A stretch of DNA of 64,000 nt from Georgenia sp. SYP-B2076 (GTDB lineage: Bacteria > Actinomycetota > Actinomycetes > Actinomycetales > Actinomycetaceae), in assembly GCF_003991205.1 (NCBI RefSeq), contig NZ_RXOZ01000033.1, forward strand, positions 223,576-287,575, written 5' to 3'. The notes below the pieces were generated by a model. It ran no database searches. It was not told where the DNA came from and saw only the letters and a list, made by a program, of their open reading frames with translations. This document shows positions 52,167 to 62,380 of the stretch, in pieces; positions within the stretch are counted from its first letter, which is position 1; each line of letters begins with the position of its first letter. The position numbers were made by a program, and so were the translations under genes.

Positions 52167-53420
52167 ATGAGCCGAGCGCCGCGCAGCGCGCAGGCCCGTC
52201 GCTCCTGGGGCGACGACGACACCGGGGCCACGATCCTGCACGTCGACATGGACGCGTTCTTCGCCTCCGTCGAGCTGCTGGACCACCCGGAGCTTCGGGG
52301 GCGTCCGGTCATCGTGGGCGGCGAGCACCGCGGGGTGGTCTCCGCCGCCAGCTACGAGGCCCGCGCGTTCGGCGTGCACTCGGCGATGCCCGTCGCCCGC
52401 GCGCGGGCGCTGTGCCCGCAGGCCGTGGTGCTGCCCGGACGCCACCGCCGCTACGCAGAGGTCTCCGCCCAGGTCATGACGGTGATGGGCGAGGTCACCC
52501 CGGTGATGGAGAAGGTCAGCATCGACGAGGCTTTCCTCGACGTCACGGGCGCGCTCCGGCGCATGGGGCCGCCCGTGGCGATCGCCCGGTGGCTGCGCCG
52601 GGAGATCCGCTCCCGCACCGGGGTGCCGGCGTCCGTGGGCGTGGCGGCGACCAAGCACGTCGCCAAGCTGGCCTCCGCGCACGCCAAGCCGGACGGGCTG
52701 CTCCTCGTCCCCGCCGCCGCGACCGTGGAGTTCCTGCACTCGCTCCCGGTGGGGGCGCTCTGGGGCGTGGGGGAGAAGACCGGCGTCGTCCTCGAGCGCC
52801 ACGGGATCGACACCGTGGCCGAGCTCGCGGCCACCCCGCTGCGCGCCCTGCACCGCATGCTCGGCGTCGCCGCCGGCCAGCGCCTGCACGAGCTCGCCTG
52901 GGGGATCGACCCACGCGGGGTCACCCCCGGGCGGGAGGAGAAGTCGGTGGGCACCGAGACGACCTTCGACGTGGACTGGACCGACCGCCGCGTGCTCGAG
53001 CGGGTGCTGCTCGAGCAGGCCCACCAGTGCGCCGCCCGCCTCCGGGCCGAGGGCATGCTCGCCGCCACCGTCGCGATCAAGGTCCGGATGGCCGACTTCA
53101 CGACCCTCACGCGCTCGCGGACATTGGGCGCGCCGACGGACCTGGCGCGCGACATCGTCACGGCCGCCCGCGAGCTCTTCGCCGGCGTCGAGATCCCCGC
53201 GGACGGCGTCCGCCTGCTCGGGGTGCGCGCCGAGCGGCTCTCGCGCGCGGCCAGCACCGGTGTTCAGGCCACCCTCGACGAGAATGTCCACCAGGCGCGC
53301 GCCGAGCGGGCGATGGACGGTGTGCGGGCCAGGTTCGGGTCCCAGGTGCTCCGCCCGGCGTCGCTGCTTGAGACGCGGCACGATCCGGCTTTCCCGAGCG
53401 CGCGCGGGGACATATCCTGA
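52167..53420 (+). CDS. dinB: DNA polymerase IV (Y-family)
   Basis: A 417-residue translesion polymerase. Motif I is HVDMDAFFASVE and the catalytic motif III is SIDEAFLDVTG. VGVAATKHVAKLASAHAKPDGL and the thumb/little-finger parts (KSVGTETTFDVD) follow. Length is typical. No recognisable beta-clamp peptide stands at the C-terminus. No LexA box or RecA-NDp motif is seen upstream, so it may not be damage-induced. A small DUF3040 gene follows after 53 bases. Confidence 0.96.
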   Translation: MSRAPRSAQARRSWGDDDTGATILHVDMDAFFASVELLDHPELRGRPVIVGGEHRGVVSAASYEARAFGVHSAMPVARARALCPQAVVLPGRHRRYAEVSAQVMTVMGEVTPVMEKVSIDEAFLDVTGALRRMGPPVAIARWLRREIRSRTGVPASVGVAATKHVAKLASAHAKPDGLLLVPAAATVEFLHSLPVGALWGVGEKTGVVLERHGIDTVAELAATPLRALHRMLGVAAGQRLHELAWGIDPRGVTPGREEKSVGTETTFDVDWTDRRVLERVLLEQAHQCAARLRAEGMLAATVAIKVRMADFTTLTRSRTLGAPTDLARDIVTAARELFAGVEIPADGVRLLGVRAERLSRAASTGVQATLDENVHQARAERAMDGVRARFGSQVLRPASLLETRHDPAFPSARGDIS

Positions 53421-53473
53421 TCACTGAACCGGCGCCTCACGGGTGCCGGGATGGCGGGAACCATGGAGGTCCG

Positions 53474-53854
53474 ATGCCTCTCTCCGAGTACGAGCAGCGC
53501 ATGCTTCAGCAGATGGAGCAGCAGCTGCGATCTGACGACCCCCGGCTCGCCAGCACCCTGGCGGACAAGCCCCACGCGAACGTGCGGCGGCTGAGCCTGG
53601 GGGCATTGTTGTTCCTTCTGGGGTTGGGCGGCCTGGTCGGTGGCGTTGCCATCCCTCAGATCTGGCTCGGCGTGCTCGGCTTCCTCGCGATGCTCGGCGG
53701 CGTGATGCTCGCGATGAGCGGGCCTCGCGGCGGCGGCGCCCGGGGCCGCGGCGCCAAGCGGTCCGGCGGCCCGGGGGCGACGGCGTCTCCCGGCGGCTTC
53801 ATGCAGCGCCAGGAAGACAAGTGGAACCGGCGCAACGAGGACCGGGGCCGCTAG
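53474..53854 (+). CDS. DUF3040 membrane protein
   Basis: A 126-residue protein with the DUF3040 opening PLSEYEQRMLQQMEQQLRSDDPRLA and two closely spaced membrane helices (~residues 40-80, LSLGALLFLLGLGGLVGGVAIP and IWLGVLGFLAMLGGVMLAM). A Gly/Arg-rich cytoplasmic tail follows. It is encoded upstream of mraZ in most actinobacteria and may relate to division or envelope, but the role is unknown. GGAGG precedes the ATG. A 10-base-pair terminator closes it, so it is not in the mraZ operon. Confidence 0.92.
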   Translation: MPLSEYEQRMLQQMEQQLRSDDPRLASTLADKPHANVRRLSLGALLFLLGLGGLVGGVAIPQIWLGVLGFLAMLGGVMLAMSGPRGGGARGRGAKRSGGPGATASPGGFMQRQEDKWNRRNEDRGR

Positions 53855-53890
53855 CCCAGAGCGCACGGCCGGACGGCCGACGAACGACCC

Positions 53891-53914
53891 AGCCCGTGGC
53901 ACCCGCCACGGGCT
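53891..53914 (+). terminator. Terminator after the DUF3040 gene
   Basis: AGCCCGTGGC (53891-53900) and GCCACGGGCT (53905-53914) form a perfect stem with an ACCC loop. Confidence 0.85.
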
Positions 53915-54268
53915 AGCTGCGTTCACCCGTCGTGCGCCACCCGGAGCTCGGGCGGCGCCGCGCTTTTCCCGGCGTGTCGCGCTTGCCGCGCCCGGACTCG
54001 ACGTGCCTCCCCGCGCTTCCCTCCACCGCATGCCCCATAAAGGGTGCTCCAACCATCGGCTCACCCCACTTCGCTCCACCCCACTCTCAGGTGCCGCCTC
54101 AGCGCGCCGACAAGGTCTGACAAATGGCGGAATCCCGCCCCTCCACCAGCGCACCGGCAATGACGCCGCGGCTGATCACCGCATTGCGCCGTAAAGCCCT
54201 CCACCTCGGAACATGCCTCTGACCTGCGCTTTCTTCGGGTTGTCCCGCGAGATGGGGCCGTTTTTGCA
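53915..54268. other. Gene-free stretch upstream of mraZ
   Basis: About 350 bases between the terminator and the mraZ promoter contain no plausible gene on either strand. The base composition is noticeably less GC-rich than elsewhere (for example around 54030-54130 and 54225-54268). No repeat or structured element stands out, but this would suit upstream control sites for the division cluster. Confidence 0.6.
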
Positions 54269-54310
54269 TTGACGGGGGAGGGAAGTGGAGTAATGTGGGG
54301 CCCTCGGGTG
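54269..54310 (+). promoter_or_regulatory. mraZ promoter with MraZ-box-like repeats
   Basis: TTGACG (54269-54274), a 16-base spacer and TAATGT (54291-54296) form a good housekeeping promoter. TGGAG (54286-54290), TGGGG (54296-54300) and GGGTG (54306-54310) recur every 10 bases across the -10, as MraZ repressor boxes do (direct TGGGN repeats at 10-base spacing). Confidence 0.6.
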
Positions 54311-54338
54311 CGGCGCGGGTCGGAAGGGGGGTGCCGGT

Positions 54339-54770
54339 GTGTTCCTGGGGACCTATGCGCCTCACCTCGACGAGAAGGGCCGGCTGATCCTTCCTGCCAA
54401 GTTCCGCGAACAGCTCGCCCCCGGCATCGTCCTGACCCGGGGCCAGGAGCGGTGCCTCTACGCGTTCCCCGCGCGGGAGTTCGAGGACATGCACACCCGG
54501 CTGCGCCAGGCCCCCGTGACCAGCAAGCAGGCTCGCGACTACCTCCGCGTGTTCCTCTCCGGTGCCACCGACGAGGTCCCGGACAAGCAGGGGCGCATCA
54601 CGATCCCGTCCAACCTGCGCCAGTACGCCGGCCTCGACCGTGAGCTCGCCGTCATCGGCGCGGGAACCCGCATCGAGGTCTGGGACGCAGCCGCGTGGGA
54701 GACATACCTCGCCGAGCAGGAGGTGGCGTTCGCCGAGACCGCCGAGGAGGTGGTCCCGGGACTCTTCTGA
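54339..54770 (+). CDS. mraZ: Transcriptional regulator MraZ
   Basis: A 143-residue AbrB-like regulator that binds repeats upstream of its own operon. Two swapped-hairpin domains are visible: [17 protein letters not shown] (residues ~10-26) and [17 protein letters not shown] (~82-98). It opens the division and cell-wall cluster, as in most bacteria. The GTG at 54339 follows GGAAGGGGGG. The next gene, rsmH, is 202 bases away across a possibly structured leader. Confidence 0.97.
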   Translation: MFLGTYAPHLDEKGRLILPAKFREQLAPGIVLTRGQERCLYAFPAREFEDMHTRLRQAPVTSKQARDYLRVFLSGATDEVPDKQGRITIPSNLRQYAGLDRELAVIGAGTRIEVWDAAAWETYLAEQEVAFAETAEEVVPGLF

Positions 54771-54840
54771 GCCGCGCACCCCACCGACCCCGGACACCCG
54801 ACGACGCACCACCCGAGCAGCCCCCGCACGGCGAGGTCTC

Positions 54841-54905
54841 TCACCGCGACTCTGACGCACTTCCCCGGCGCCAGAGCAGGCGGAGGGAGTCCTGGCCGGG
54901 CGGTG
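54841..54905 (+). ncRNA. Candidate mraW leader RNA upstream of rsmH
   Basis: The 202-base gap between mraZ and rsmH holds a foldable segment. CTCTG (54850-54854) pairs with CAGAG (54872-54876) around a loop containing ACTTCCCCGGCG, and alternatively GACTC (54848-54852) pairs with GAGTC (54887-54891). A GCGGAGGGAGTCC block follows. Actinobacteria are known to carry a conserved mraW RNA motif at exactly this place. I cannot confirm the match to that family without a covariance search. Confidence 0.4.
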
Positions 54906-54972
54906 GCGGGCCAGGCCCACCACCAGCACCCCACCCGCAGGCGACGCCTGCTTCGCGAACCAGGAGCACACC

Positions 54973-56006
<1,034 letters not shown>

Positions 56007-56010
<4 letters not shown>

Positions 56011-56405
56011 GTGCCGCGCCCGCACGCGCCCCGCGAGGCGCCGTACCCCGCAGTGCCCCGAGCTGGCGTCCGCGCCTGTCCGTGGTCCCGAGCCCCACGC
56101 CGGCGCGCAGCCTCATGGGCTACCTCGTCCTGTGCGTCGCCGCGCTCGTCGCCGCGCTGCTCGGGGCCCTCCTGCTCAACACGCAGATGGCGGCCACCGC
56201 CTACGAGATCCACGACCGGCAGGTCGAGCTGACCCGCCTGGACGAGGCTGAGGCCTCGCTGCGCGCCCAGGTGGAGGAGGCCGGCTCCCCGGCCGCGCTC
56301 CAGCGCCAGGCCGAGGAGCAGGGCATGGTGCCGGCCGAGAAGCTGCGGTTCATCCAGCTCTCCGACGGCCGCCTGCTCGGGTCCGAGACGCCGAGCGCCG
56401 GATGA
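56007..56405 (+). CDS. ftsL: FtsL-like septal membrane protein
   Basis: A 132-residue bitopic protein. A ~36-residue basic Pro/Arg cytoplasmic segment precedes one membrane helix (~residues 37-58, [20 protein letters not shown]). A short coiled-coil-like region ([28 protein letters not shown]) ends in the [19 protein letters not shown] stretch typical of septum proteins. Sequence identity is low in this family, so the call rests on position between rsmH and ftsI plus topology. It overlaps both neighbours by 4 bases. Confidence 0.88.
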
Positions 56406-58183
56406 CCGACCGCGCCTCCGTCGCGGGCGGCCGCCGGGGACGGCGGCAGCTCGCGCTGGTCGCCGTGCTCACGCTGCTGCTCGTCTTCGGCGGGCGCCTC
56501 GTCTACGTCCAGGCGCTGCAGGGCCCCGAGCTGGCCGAGCAGGCCCGTGAGGACCGCACCCGCACCTCCCTGATCCGCGCGGCGCGCGGGGACATCCTCG
56601 ACGCCGACGGCGAGGTCCTCGCCACCTCCGTGGAGCGCTTCAACGTCGGCGTGAACCAGAACCTCGTGCGCAACTACAAGCGCGTCGACCCCGAGACCAA
56701 GAAGGTCCTGGGCACCGGGGCGGCCGCCGCGGCCGAGGTGCTCGCCCCGCTGCTCGGCCGCGACAAGGCGGAGCTGGGCGCGGAGCTCGTGGGCGAGTCC
56801 ACCTTCGTCTACCTCGCCAAGGGCCTCACGCCCGAGCAGTGGCGCGAGATCGACGACCTGGGCGTCCCGGGCATCGAGCCGGAGGAGACCACCGAGCGCA
56901 TCTACCCCAACGGCACGACGGCGGGAAACATCATCGGCTTCGTCGGCCGCGACGGGAAGGGGCTGGCCGGGCTCGAGCTCACGCTGGACAAGAAGCTCAC
57001 GGGCACGGACGGCAGCCTGACGGTCGAGATCGGCGGCACGGGCCAGGTCATCCCCACGGGCACCCGCGAGGAGGTGCCCGCCGTCCCCGGCCAGACCGTG
57101 CACACAACCGTGGACCGGGACCTGCAGTTCTTCGCGCAGCAGACCATCGACGCGCAGGTGGCCAAGTACGGCGCCGAGTGGGGCGCCGTCGTCGTCGAGG
57201 AGGTCGGCACGGGCCGCATCCTCACGATCGCGGACTCGAGCACGGTCGATCCGGCCAGCTACCAGGACTCCGCGGCGAAGGACCGCGGCTCGCGAGCCGT
57301 GCAGAGCCCCTACGAGCCTGGGTCGACCGGGAAGCTGCCCACCGTCGCCGCGGCGGTCGAGGAGGGCAAGGTCACCACCAGCACCCCCTTCACGGTCCCG
57401 GACCGCCTCACGATGCCCAACGGCCAGACCTTCAGCGACAACGACGCCCACGAGACGCTGCACCTGACCCCCACCGGGGTGCTCGCGATGTCCTCCAACA
57501 CGGGCACGGTCCAGATCGGCGACCTCATCGACGACCACGTCCGCTACGGCTATCTCAAGAAGTTCGGGTTCGGCACCCGCACCGGCATCGAGCTGCCGGG
57601 CGAGAGCGGCGGGACGCTGCGCGAGCCCGACTCGTGGGACCCGCGCACCCGCTACACCACCATGTTCGGCCAGGGCATGTCCGTCACCCTCCTGCAGAAC
57701 ACCTCCATGGTCGCCACGCTCGGCAACAAGGGCGTGCGCGTCGACCCCAGGGTGGTCGACGGGATGACCGACGGGGACGGCACCCTCACGCCCACCGTGC
57801 CGCCCGAGGGCGTCCGGGTGGTCAGCGAGGAGACGGCCGCGACGATGGTCGCGATGATGGAGTCGGTCACGGCCGACGACGGCACCGGCATCCTCGGCCG
57901 GATCGACGGGTACCGGGTCGCCGCCAAGACGGGCACCGCCCAGATCGTCGACGGCTCGGGCGGGCTGAACTCCCGCCTCGGCTCCTACGTCGGCCTCGTC
58001 CCCGCCGAGAACCCCCGCATCGCCGTGGGCGTCGTGCTCTACAAGCCCGTGGGCATGTCCTACGGCGGCGTCATCTCGGCGCCCGTGTTCCGCGACGTCG
58101 CGAAGTTCGCGCTGCACACGCTCGGCGTGCCGCCCTCGACCACGCCGGCGCCGAACCTGCCGCGCACGGCGGGGCAGGGGTGA
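56402..58183 (+). CDS. ftsI: Septal peptidoglycan transpeptidase FtsI (PBP3-like)
   Basis: A 593-residue class B penicillin-binding protein. One membrane helix (~residues 17-36) precedes the dimerisation domain (ARGDILDADGEVLATS). In the transpeptidase domain the catalytic Ser308 lies in S-T-G-K (308-311, within YEPGSTGK), the second motif is Ser364-Ser-Asn366 and the third is Lys509-T-G-T. The third residue of S-x-x-K is glycine, where F or M is more usual. It cross-links septal wall with FtsW. Both ends overlap their neighbours by 4 bases. Confidence 0.97.
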   Translation: MTDRASVAGGRRGRRQLALVAVLTLLLVFGGRLVYVQALQGPELAEQAREDRTRTSLIRAARGDILDADGEVLATSVERFNVGVNQNLVRNYKRVDPETKKVLGTGAAAAAEVLAPLLGRDKAELGAELVGESTFVYLAKGLTPEQWREIDDLGVPGIEPEETTERIYPNGTTAGNIIGFVGRDGKGLAGLELTLDKKLTGTDGSLTVEIGGTGQVIPTGTREEVPAVPGQTVHTTVDRDLQFFAQQTIDAQVAKYGAEWGAVVVEEVGTGRILTIADSSTVDPASYQDSAAKDRGSRAVQSPYEPGSTGKLPTVAAAVEEGKVTTSTPFTVPDRLTMPNGQTFSDNDAHETLHLTPTGVLAMSSNTGTVQIGDLIDDHVRYGYLKKFGFGTRTGIELPGESGGTLREPDSWDPRTRYTTMFGQGMSVTLLQNTSMVATLGNKGVRVDPRVVDGMTDGDGTLTPTVPPEGVRVVSEETAATMVAMMESVTADDGTGILGRIDGYRVAAKTGTAQIVDGSGGLNSRLGSYVGLVPAENPRIAVGVVLYKPVGMSYGGVISAPVFRDVAKFALHTLGVPPSTTPAPNLPRTAGQG

Positions 58184-59805
58184 GCGCCGCCACAGGTGAG
58201 GAGCGCGGCGCCCGAGGAGTTCACAATGGGTCGGTGATCCCCGACAACCTGCTGCGCCCGACCACGCCCCGCCCGCACCGCCTCGGCGCCCTCGCCGAGG
58301 CCTTCCCGATCGACCCGGTGGGCGGCGGCGGGGCGGGCTGGGCCGACGTCGTCGTGCGCGGCGTCACCGCGGACAACCGCCAGGTCGCCGGGGGAGAGCT
58401 CTTCGCGGCGCACACCGGCGCGCACGTCCACGGCGCCCGCTTCGCCGGGGCCGCCGCCCGCGCGGGGGCGGCGGCGGTCCTGACCGACCCGGCCGGTGCG
58501 GCGCTCCTCGAGACCGCCGCGCCCCTGGGTGTGCCCGTGCTCGTCACCGAGGACGTCACCGCGCTGCTGGGCGAGCTCGCCGCCGAGCTCTACGGCCACC
58601 CCGGGCGCGCGCTGGCCACCTTCGCCGTCACCGGCACCAACGGCAAGACCACCACGGCGTTCATGCTCGACCACGCCCTGCGCGCCCTCGGCCGGACCAC
58701 CGGGCTGATCGGCACCGTCGAGGTGCGCGTGGCCGGGCGCGCGGTCCCCGCGACCCTGACCACGCCGCAGCCCGCCGAGCTGCAGGCGATGCTCGCGGCC
58801 ATGGTCGAGGCCGGCGCCTCCGACCTCGTCATGGAGGTCTCCTCCCACGCCCTCGCCCTGGGCCGGGTGGAGCCCCTGGTCTACGAGGTGGCCGGGTTCA
58901 CCAACCTCACCCCCGACCACCTCGACTTCCACGGCGACATGGAGTCCTACTTCCAGGCCAAGGCCGCGCTCTTCGCGCCGGCGCGGTCCCGGCGGGGCGT
59001 CGTCCTCGTCGACGACGCGTGGGGCCGGCGCCTTGCGGACCAGGTGGCCCGGCAGGGCGGCCACGCCGCGACCCTGGCCACGCGGGCGGGCACGGACGCC
59101 GACTGGCGGGTGACCGAGTCGTCCGCGGGCGCCGAGGGCACGGCGTTGACCCTGACCCACCGCGACGGTCGGGCGCTGCGCACGCGGACCGCGCTGCCCG
59201 GGGAGTTCAACCTCGCCAACGCCGCCCTCGCCGCCGTCATGGTCCTCGAGAGCGGCGTGGAGCCCGCGGTCCTCGAGGCGGCGCTGGCGGCGACCGGGGG
59301 GCTGAGCCCGCAGGTCCCCGGCCGCATGGAGCAGCTCAGCGCCCGGCCGCGCGTCGTCGTCGACTTCGCGCACAACGCCGACGCGCTCGCCCAGGCGCTG
59401 GCCGCGCTGCGCCCCGGCACCGCCGGCCGCCTCCGGGTGCTCTTCGGTGCCGCGGGGAACCGGGACCGCGCCAAGCGACCCGAGATGGGCCGCCTGGCCG
59501 TGCTCGGCGCCGACGACGTCGTCGTCACCGACGACGACCCCCACGACGAGCCCGCCGCGCAGATCCGCGCCGAGGTCCTCGCGGGCGCCACGCCCCCTGT
59601 GCCGGACACCACCGTGCGGGAAATTGCGCTGCGCGAGGAGGCGATCCGTACGGTGGTCCTCGAGGCCGCCGACGACGACACCGTCCTCGTGGCCGGGCGA
59701 GGCCACGAGACGGTGCAGGAGATCGCCGGCGTCGCCCACCACCTCGATGACCGCGAAGAGGTGCGCGCCGCCCTGGCGCTGCGCACCGGAGGACAGACCC
59801 GATGA
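58180..59805 (+). CDS. murE: UDP-MurNAc-tripeptide synthetase MurE
   Basis: A 541-residue cytoplasmic Mur ligase adding the third amino acid to the wall precursor. The ATP loop is TGTNGKTTT (residues 151-159), and VMEVSSHALALGRV and NLTPDHLDFHGDMESYF are family marks. The specificity motif, DNPR in meso-DAP enzymes, reads DDPH here (residues 452-455). It lacks the arginine that binds the second DAP carboxylate, so lysine or ornithine is the likelier substrate. The GTG overlaps the ftsI stop (GTGA); a later internal start near 58234 is possible. Confidence 0.96.
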   Translation: MSAATGEERGARGVHNGSVIPDNLLRPTTPRPHRLGALAEAFPIDPVGGGGAGWADVVVRGVTADNRQVAGGELFAAHTGAHVHGARFAGAAARAGAAAVLTDPAGAALLETAAPLGVPVLVTEDVTALLGELAAELYGHPGRALATFAVTGTNGKTTTAFMLDHALRALGRTTGLIGTVEVRVAGRAVPATLTTPQPAELQAMLAAMVEAGASDLVMEVSSHALALGRVEPLVYEVAGFTNLTPDHLDFHGDMESYFQAKAALFAPARSRRGVVLVDDAWGRRLADQVARQGGHAATLATRAGTDADWRVTESSAGAEGTALTLTHRDGRALRTRTALPGEFNLANAALAAVMVLESGVEPAVLEAALAATGGLSPQVPGRMEQLSARPRVVVDFAHNADALAQALAALRPGTAGRLRVLFGAAGNRDRAKRPEMGRLAVLGADDVVVTDDDPHDEPAAQIRAEVLAGATPPVPDTTVREIALREEAIRTVVLEAADDDTVLVAGRGHETVQEIAGVAHHLDDREEVRAALALRTGGQTR

Positions 59806-61298
59806 TCACCATGACCCTCGCCGAGGTCGCCGCCGCCACCGGCGGGCACCCGGCAGGCGCCCAGGGCACGGACCCGGGCGACCTCGTCGTCGACGGCGAC
59901 GTCGTCACCGACAGCCGGGCCGCGGGGCCCGGGAGCCTCTTCGCCGCGTTCGTGGGCGAGCGGGTGGACGGCCACGACTTCGTCGCCGCGGCCCTGGCCG
60001 CCGGCGCCGTCGGCGCGCTCGTCTCCCGCCCCGCGCCGGTGCTCGCGGCCGGCGCCGACGCGCGCCGCCTCGTCGTCGTCGACGACGTCGCCGCGGCCCT
60101 GGGCCGCCTCGCCCGCCACGTCCTGGCGCGGCTGCGCGCCGCGCGCACGGCCGAGCGCCCCCTGCGGGTGGTGGCCGTGACCGGCTCGGTGGGCAAGACG
60201 ACCACGAAGGACCTCCTCGCGGAGCTGCTCGCCCCCCTCGGGCCGCGGATCGCCCCGCCCGGATCGTTCAACAACGAGATCGGCCTGCCCCTGACGGTGC
60301 TGCGCGCGACGGACACCACCAGCACCCTCGTGCTGGAGATGGGCGCCGACCACATCGGCAACCTCGCCTACCTCACCTCCGTCGCGCCGCCCGACGTGGC
60401 CGTGGTCCTGGCCGTGGGCCGCGCCCACCTGGGGGAGTTCGGCGGCATCGAGAACGTCGCGCGCGCCAAGTCGGAGCTGGTCACCGGGCTCGTGCCCACC
60501 GGCACCGCGGTGCTCAACGCCGACGACGCCCGCGTGGCCGCGATGGCCCCGCTCGCGCCGGGCCGCGTCCTGACCTTCGGCCGCGGCGCGGGCGCCGACG
60601 TGCGCGCCACGGATGTGACCACCGACGACGCCGGCCGTGCCCGCTTCACCCTCACCGCCGCCCAGGGGTCGGCGGCCGTGCACCTGGCCCTGGTCGGTGA
60701 GCACCACGTCGGCAACGCCCTGGCGGCGGCGGCCGTGGCCCTCGACCTCGGGGTGCCGCTGCCCGACGTCGCCCGGGCCCTGGCGGCCACCTCCGCCGCG
60801 AGCCCGCACCGCATGGACGTGCGCGAGCGCGCCGACGGCGTGCGGGTGATCGACGACTCCTACAACGCCAACCCGGACTCCGTCCGCGCCGGCCTGCGGG
60901 CGCTGGTCCGCCTCGCCGGCGGCGGCCCGCGCGACGGCGGCTCGCCCGACGGCGGCCGGAGCCGGCGCACCGTCGCGGTCCTGGGCGAGATGCTCGAGCT
61001 CGGGGAGGACTCCGTGGCCGAGCACCGCACGGTCGGGGCCGACGCCGCGGCCCTGGGCGTCGACGTCGTCGTCGCCGTCGGGCCCGGCACGCGCCCGCTC
61101 GCCGCCGCGGCCGGCGCCGCCGCGGGGTGCGAGGTCGTCGAGCTCGACGACGTGCCCGCGGCCGAGGCGTACCTCGCCCGGTCGCTGCGCGCGGGCGACG
61201 TGGTGCTCCTGAAGGGCTCGCACGGCTCCGGCATCTGGCGCCTCGCGGACGCGGTCCTCGCCCCGCGGTCCCCGGCCGGCGAGGGGATGCGCGCATGA
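59802..61298 (+). CDS. murF: UDP-MurNAc-tripeptide--D-alanyl-D-alanine ligase MurF
   Basis: A 498-residue Mur ligase completing the pentapeptide with D-Ala-D-Ala. The ATP loop is [43 protein letters not shown] and [15 protein letters not shown] are MurF signatures. [16 protein letters not shown] and KGSHGSGI mark the C-terminal domain. It overlaps murE and mraY by 4 bases at each end. Confidence 0.97.
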   Translation: MITMTLAEVAAATGGHPAGAQGTDPGDLVVDGDVVTDSRAAGPGSLFAAFVGERVDGHDFVAAALAAGAVGALVSRPAPVLAAGADARRLVVVDDVAAALGRLARHVLARLRAARTAERPLRVVAVTGSVGKTTTKDLLAELLAPLGPRIAPPGSFNNEIGLPLTVLRATDTTSTLVLEMGADHIGNLAYLTSVAPPDVAVVLAVGRAHLGEFGGIENVARAKSELVTGLVPTGTAVLNADDARVAAMAPLAPGRVLTFGRGAGADVRATDVTTDDAGRARFTLTAAQGSAAVHLALVGEHHVGNALAAAAVALDLGVPLPDVARALAATSAASPHRMDVRERADGVRVIDDSYNANPDSVRAGLRALVRLAGGGPRDGGSPDGGRSRRTVAVLGEMLELGEDSVAEHRTVGADAAALGVDVVVAVGPGTRPLAAAAGAAAGCEVVELDDVPAAEAYLARSLRAGDVVLLKGSHGSGIWRLADAVLAPRSPAGEGMRA

Positions 61299-62380
61299 TG
61301 GCGGTCCTGATCTCCGGCGCGGTGGCGCTGGTGCTGTCCATGGCGGGCACCCCGTTGTTCGTCCGCCTGCTCGTGAAGCGGAACTACGGCCAGTTCATCC
61401 GCGAGGACGGCCCGACCGCGCACTTCACCAAGCGCGGCACGCCCACCATGGGCGGCGTCGTCATCATCGCCGCGACGATCCTCGGGTACGTCATCGCGAA
61501 CCTCGCCACCGGCCGGACGCCCACGGCGTCGGGCCTGCTGCTGCTGTTCCTCATGGTCGGGCTCGGCCTGATCGGCTTCCTCGACGACTACATCAAGATC
61601 TCCCGGGAACGTTCCCTCGGCCTGAACCCCAAGGGCAAGATCATCGGGCAGGCCGCGATCGGCATCACGTTCGCGGTGCTGGCCCTGCAGTTCCCCAACG
61701 ACAACTTCCGCACCCCGGCGTCCACCCGCGTCTCGTTCATCCGGGACACGGGCATCGACCTGGCGTGGGCGGGCCTCGGGCTCGGCCTCGTGCTGTTCGT
61801 GCTCTGGGCCAACTTCCTCATCACCGCCTGGTCCAACGCGGTCAACCTCACCGACGGGCTCGACGGCCTGGCCACCGGCACCTCCATGCTCGTGTTCGGC
61901 GCGTACACCGTCATCACCATCTGGCAGGCCAACCAGTCCTGCCAGTTCCTGCCCGAGCCGGGCCAGGGGTGCTACGAGGTGCGCGACCCCCGCGACCTGG
62001 CCATCGTCACCGCCGCGATCGTCGGCGCGTGCTTCGGCTTCCTGTGGTGGAACACCTCACCGGCTCAGATCTTCATGGGGGACACGGGGTCGCTCGCCCT
62101 GGGCGGCGCGCTGGCCGGTCTGTCGATCCTGACCCGCACGGAGATCCTCACGGCGATCATCGGCGGGCTCTTCGTCATCATCGTCATGAGCGACGTCATC
62201 CAGATCGGCTTCTTCAAGGCCACGGGCCGGCGGGTGTTCCGGATGGCGCCGCTCCATCACCACTTCGAGCTCAAGGGCTGGGGCGAGGTGACCATCGTGG
62301 TCCGGTTCTGGATCATCGCCGCGCTGTTCGCGGCGGGCGGGCTCGGCCTCTTCTACGCGGAGTGGGTGTCGGTGGCATGA
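61295..62380 (+). CDS. mraY: Phospho-N-acetylmuramoyl-pentapeptide-transferase MraY
   Basis: A 361-residue membrane enzyme making lipid I from UDP-MurNAc-pentapeptide and undecaprenyl phosphate. About ten helices are seen. Catalytic loops are visible: [23 protein letters not shown] with the DDxxK aspartates, then [15 protein letters not shown], and [27 protein letters not shown] is the conserved HHH loop. ATG at 61295 overlaps murF; ATG at 61298 is equally possible. Confidence 0.98.
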   Translation: MMAVLISGAVALVLSMAGTPLFVRLLVKRNYGQFIREDGPTAHFTKRGTPTMGGVVIIAATILGYVIANLATGRTPTASGLLLLFLMVGLGLIGFLDDYIKISRERSLGLNPKGKIIGQAAIGITFAVLALQFPNDNFRTPASTRVSFIRDTGIDLAWAGLGLGLVLFVLWANFLITAWSNAVNLTDGLDGLATGTSMLVFGAYTVITIWQANQSCQFLPEPGQGCYEVRDPRDLAIVTAAIVGACFGFLWWNTSPAQIFMGDTGSLALGGALAGLSILTRTEILTAIIGGLFVIIVMSDVIQIGFFKATGRRVFRMAPLHHHFELKGWGEVTIVVRFWIIAALFAAGGLGLFYAEWVSVA

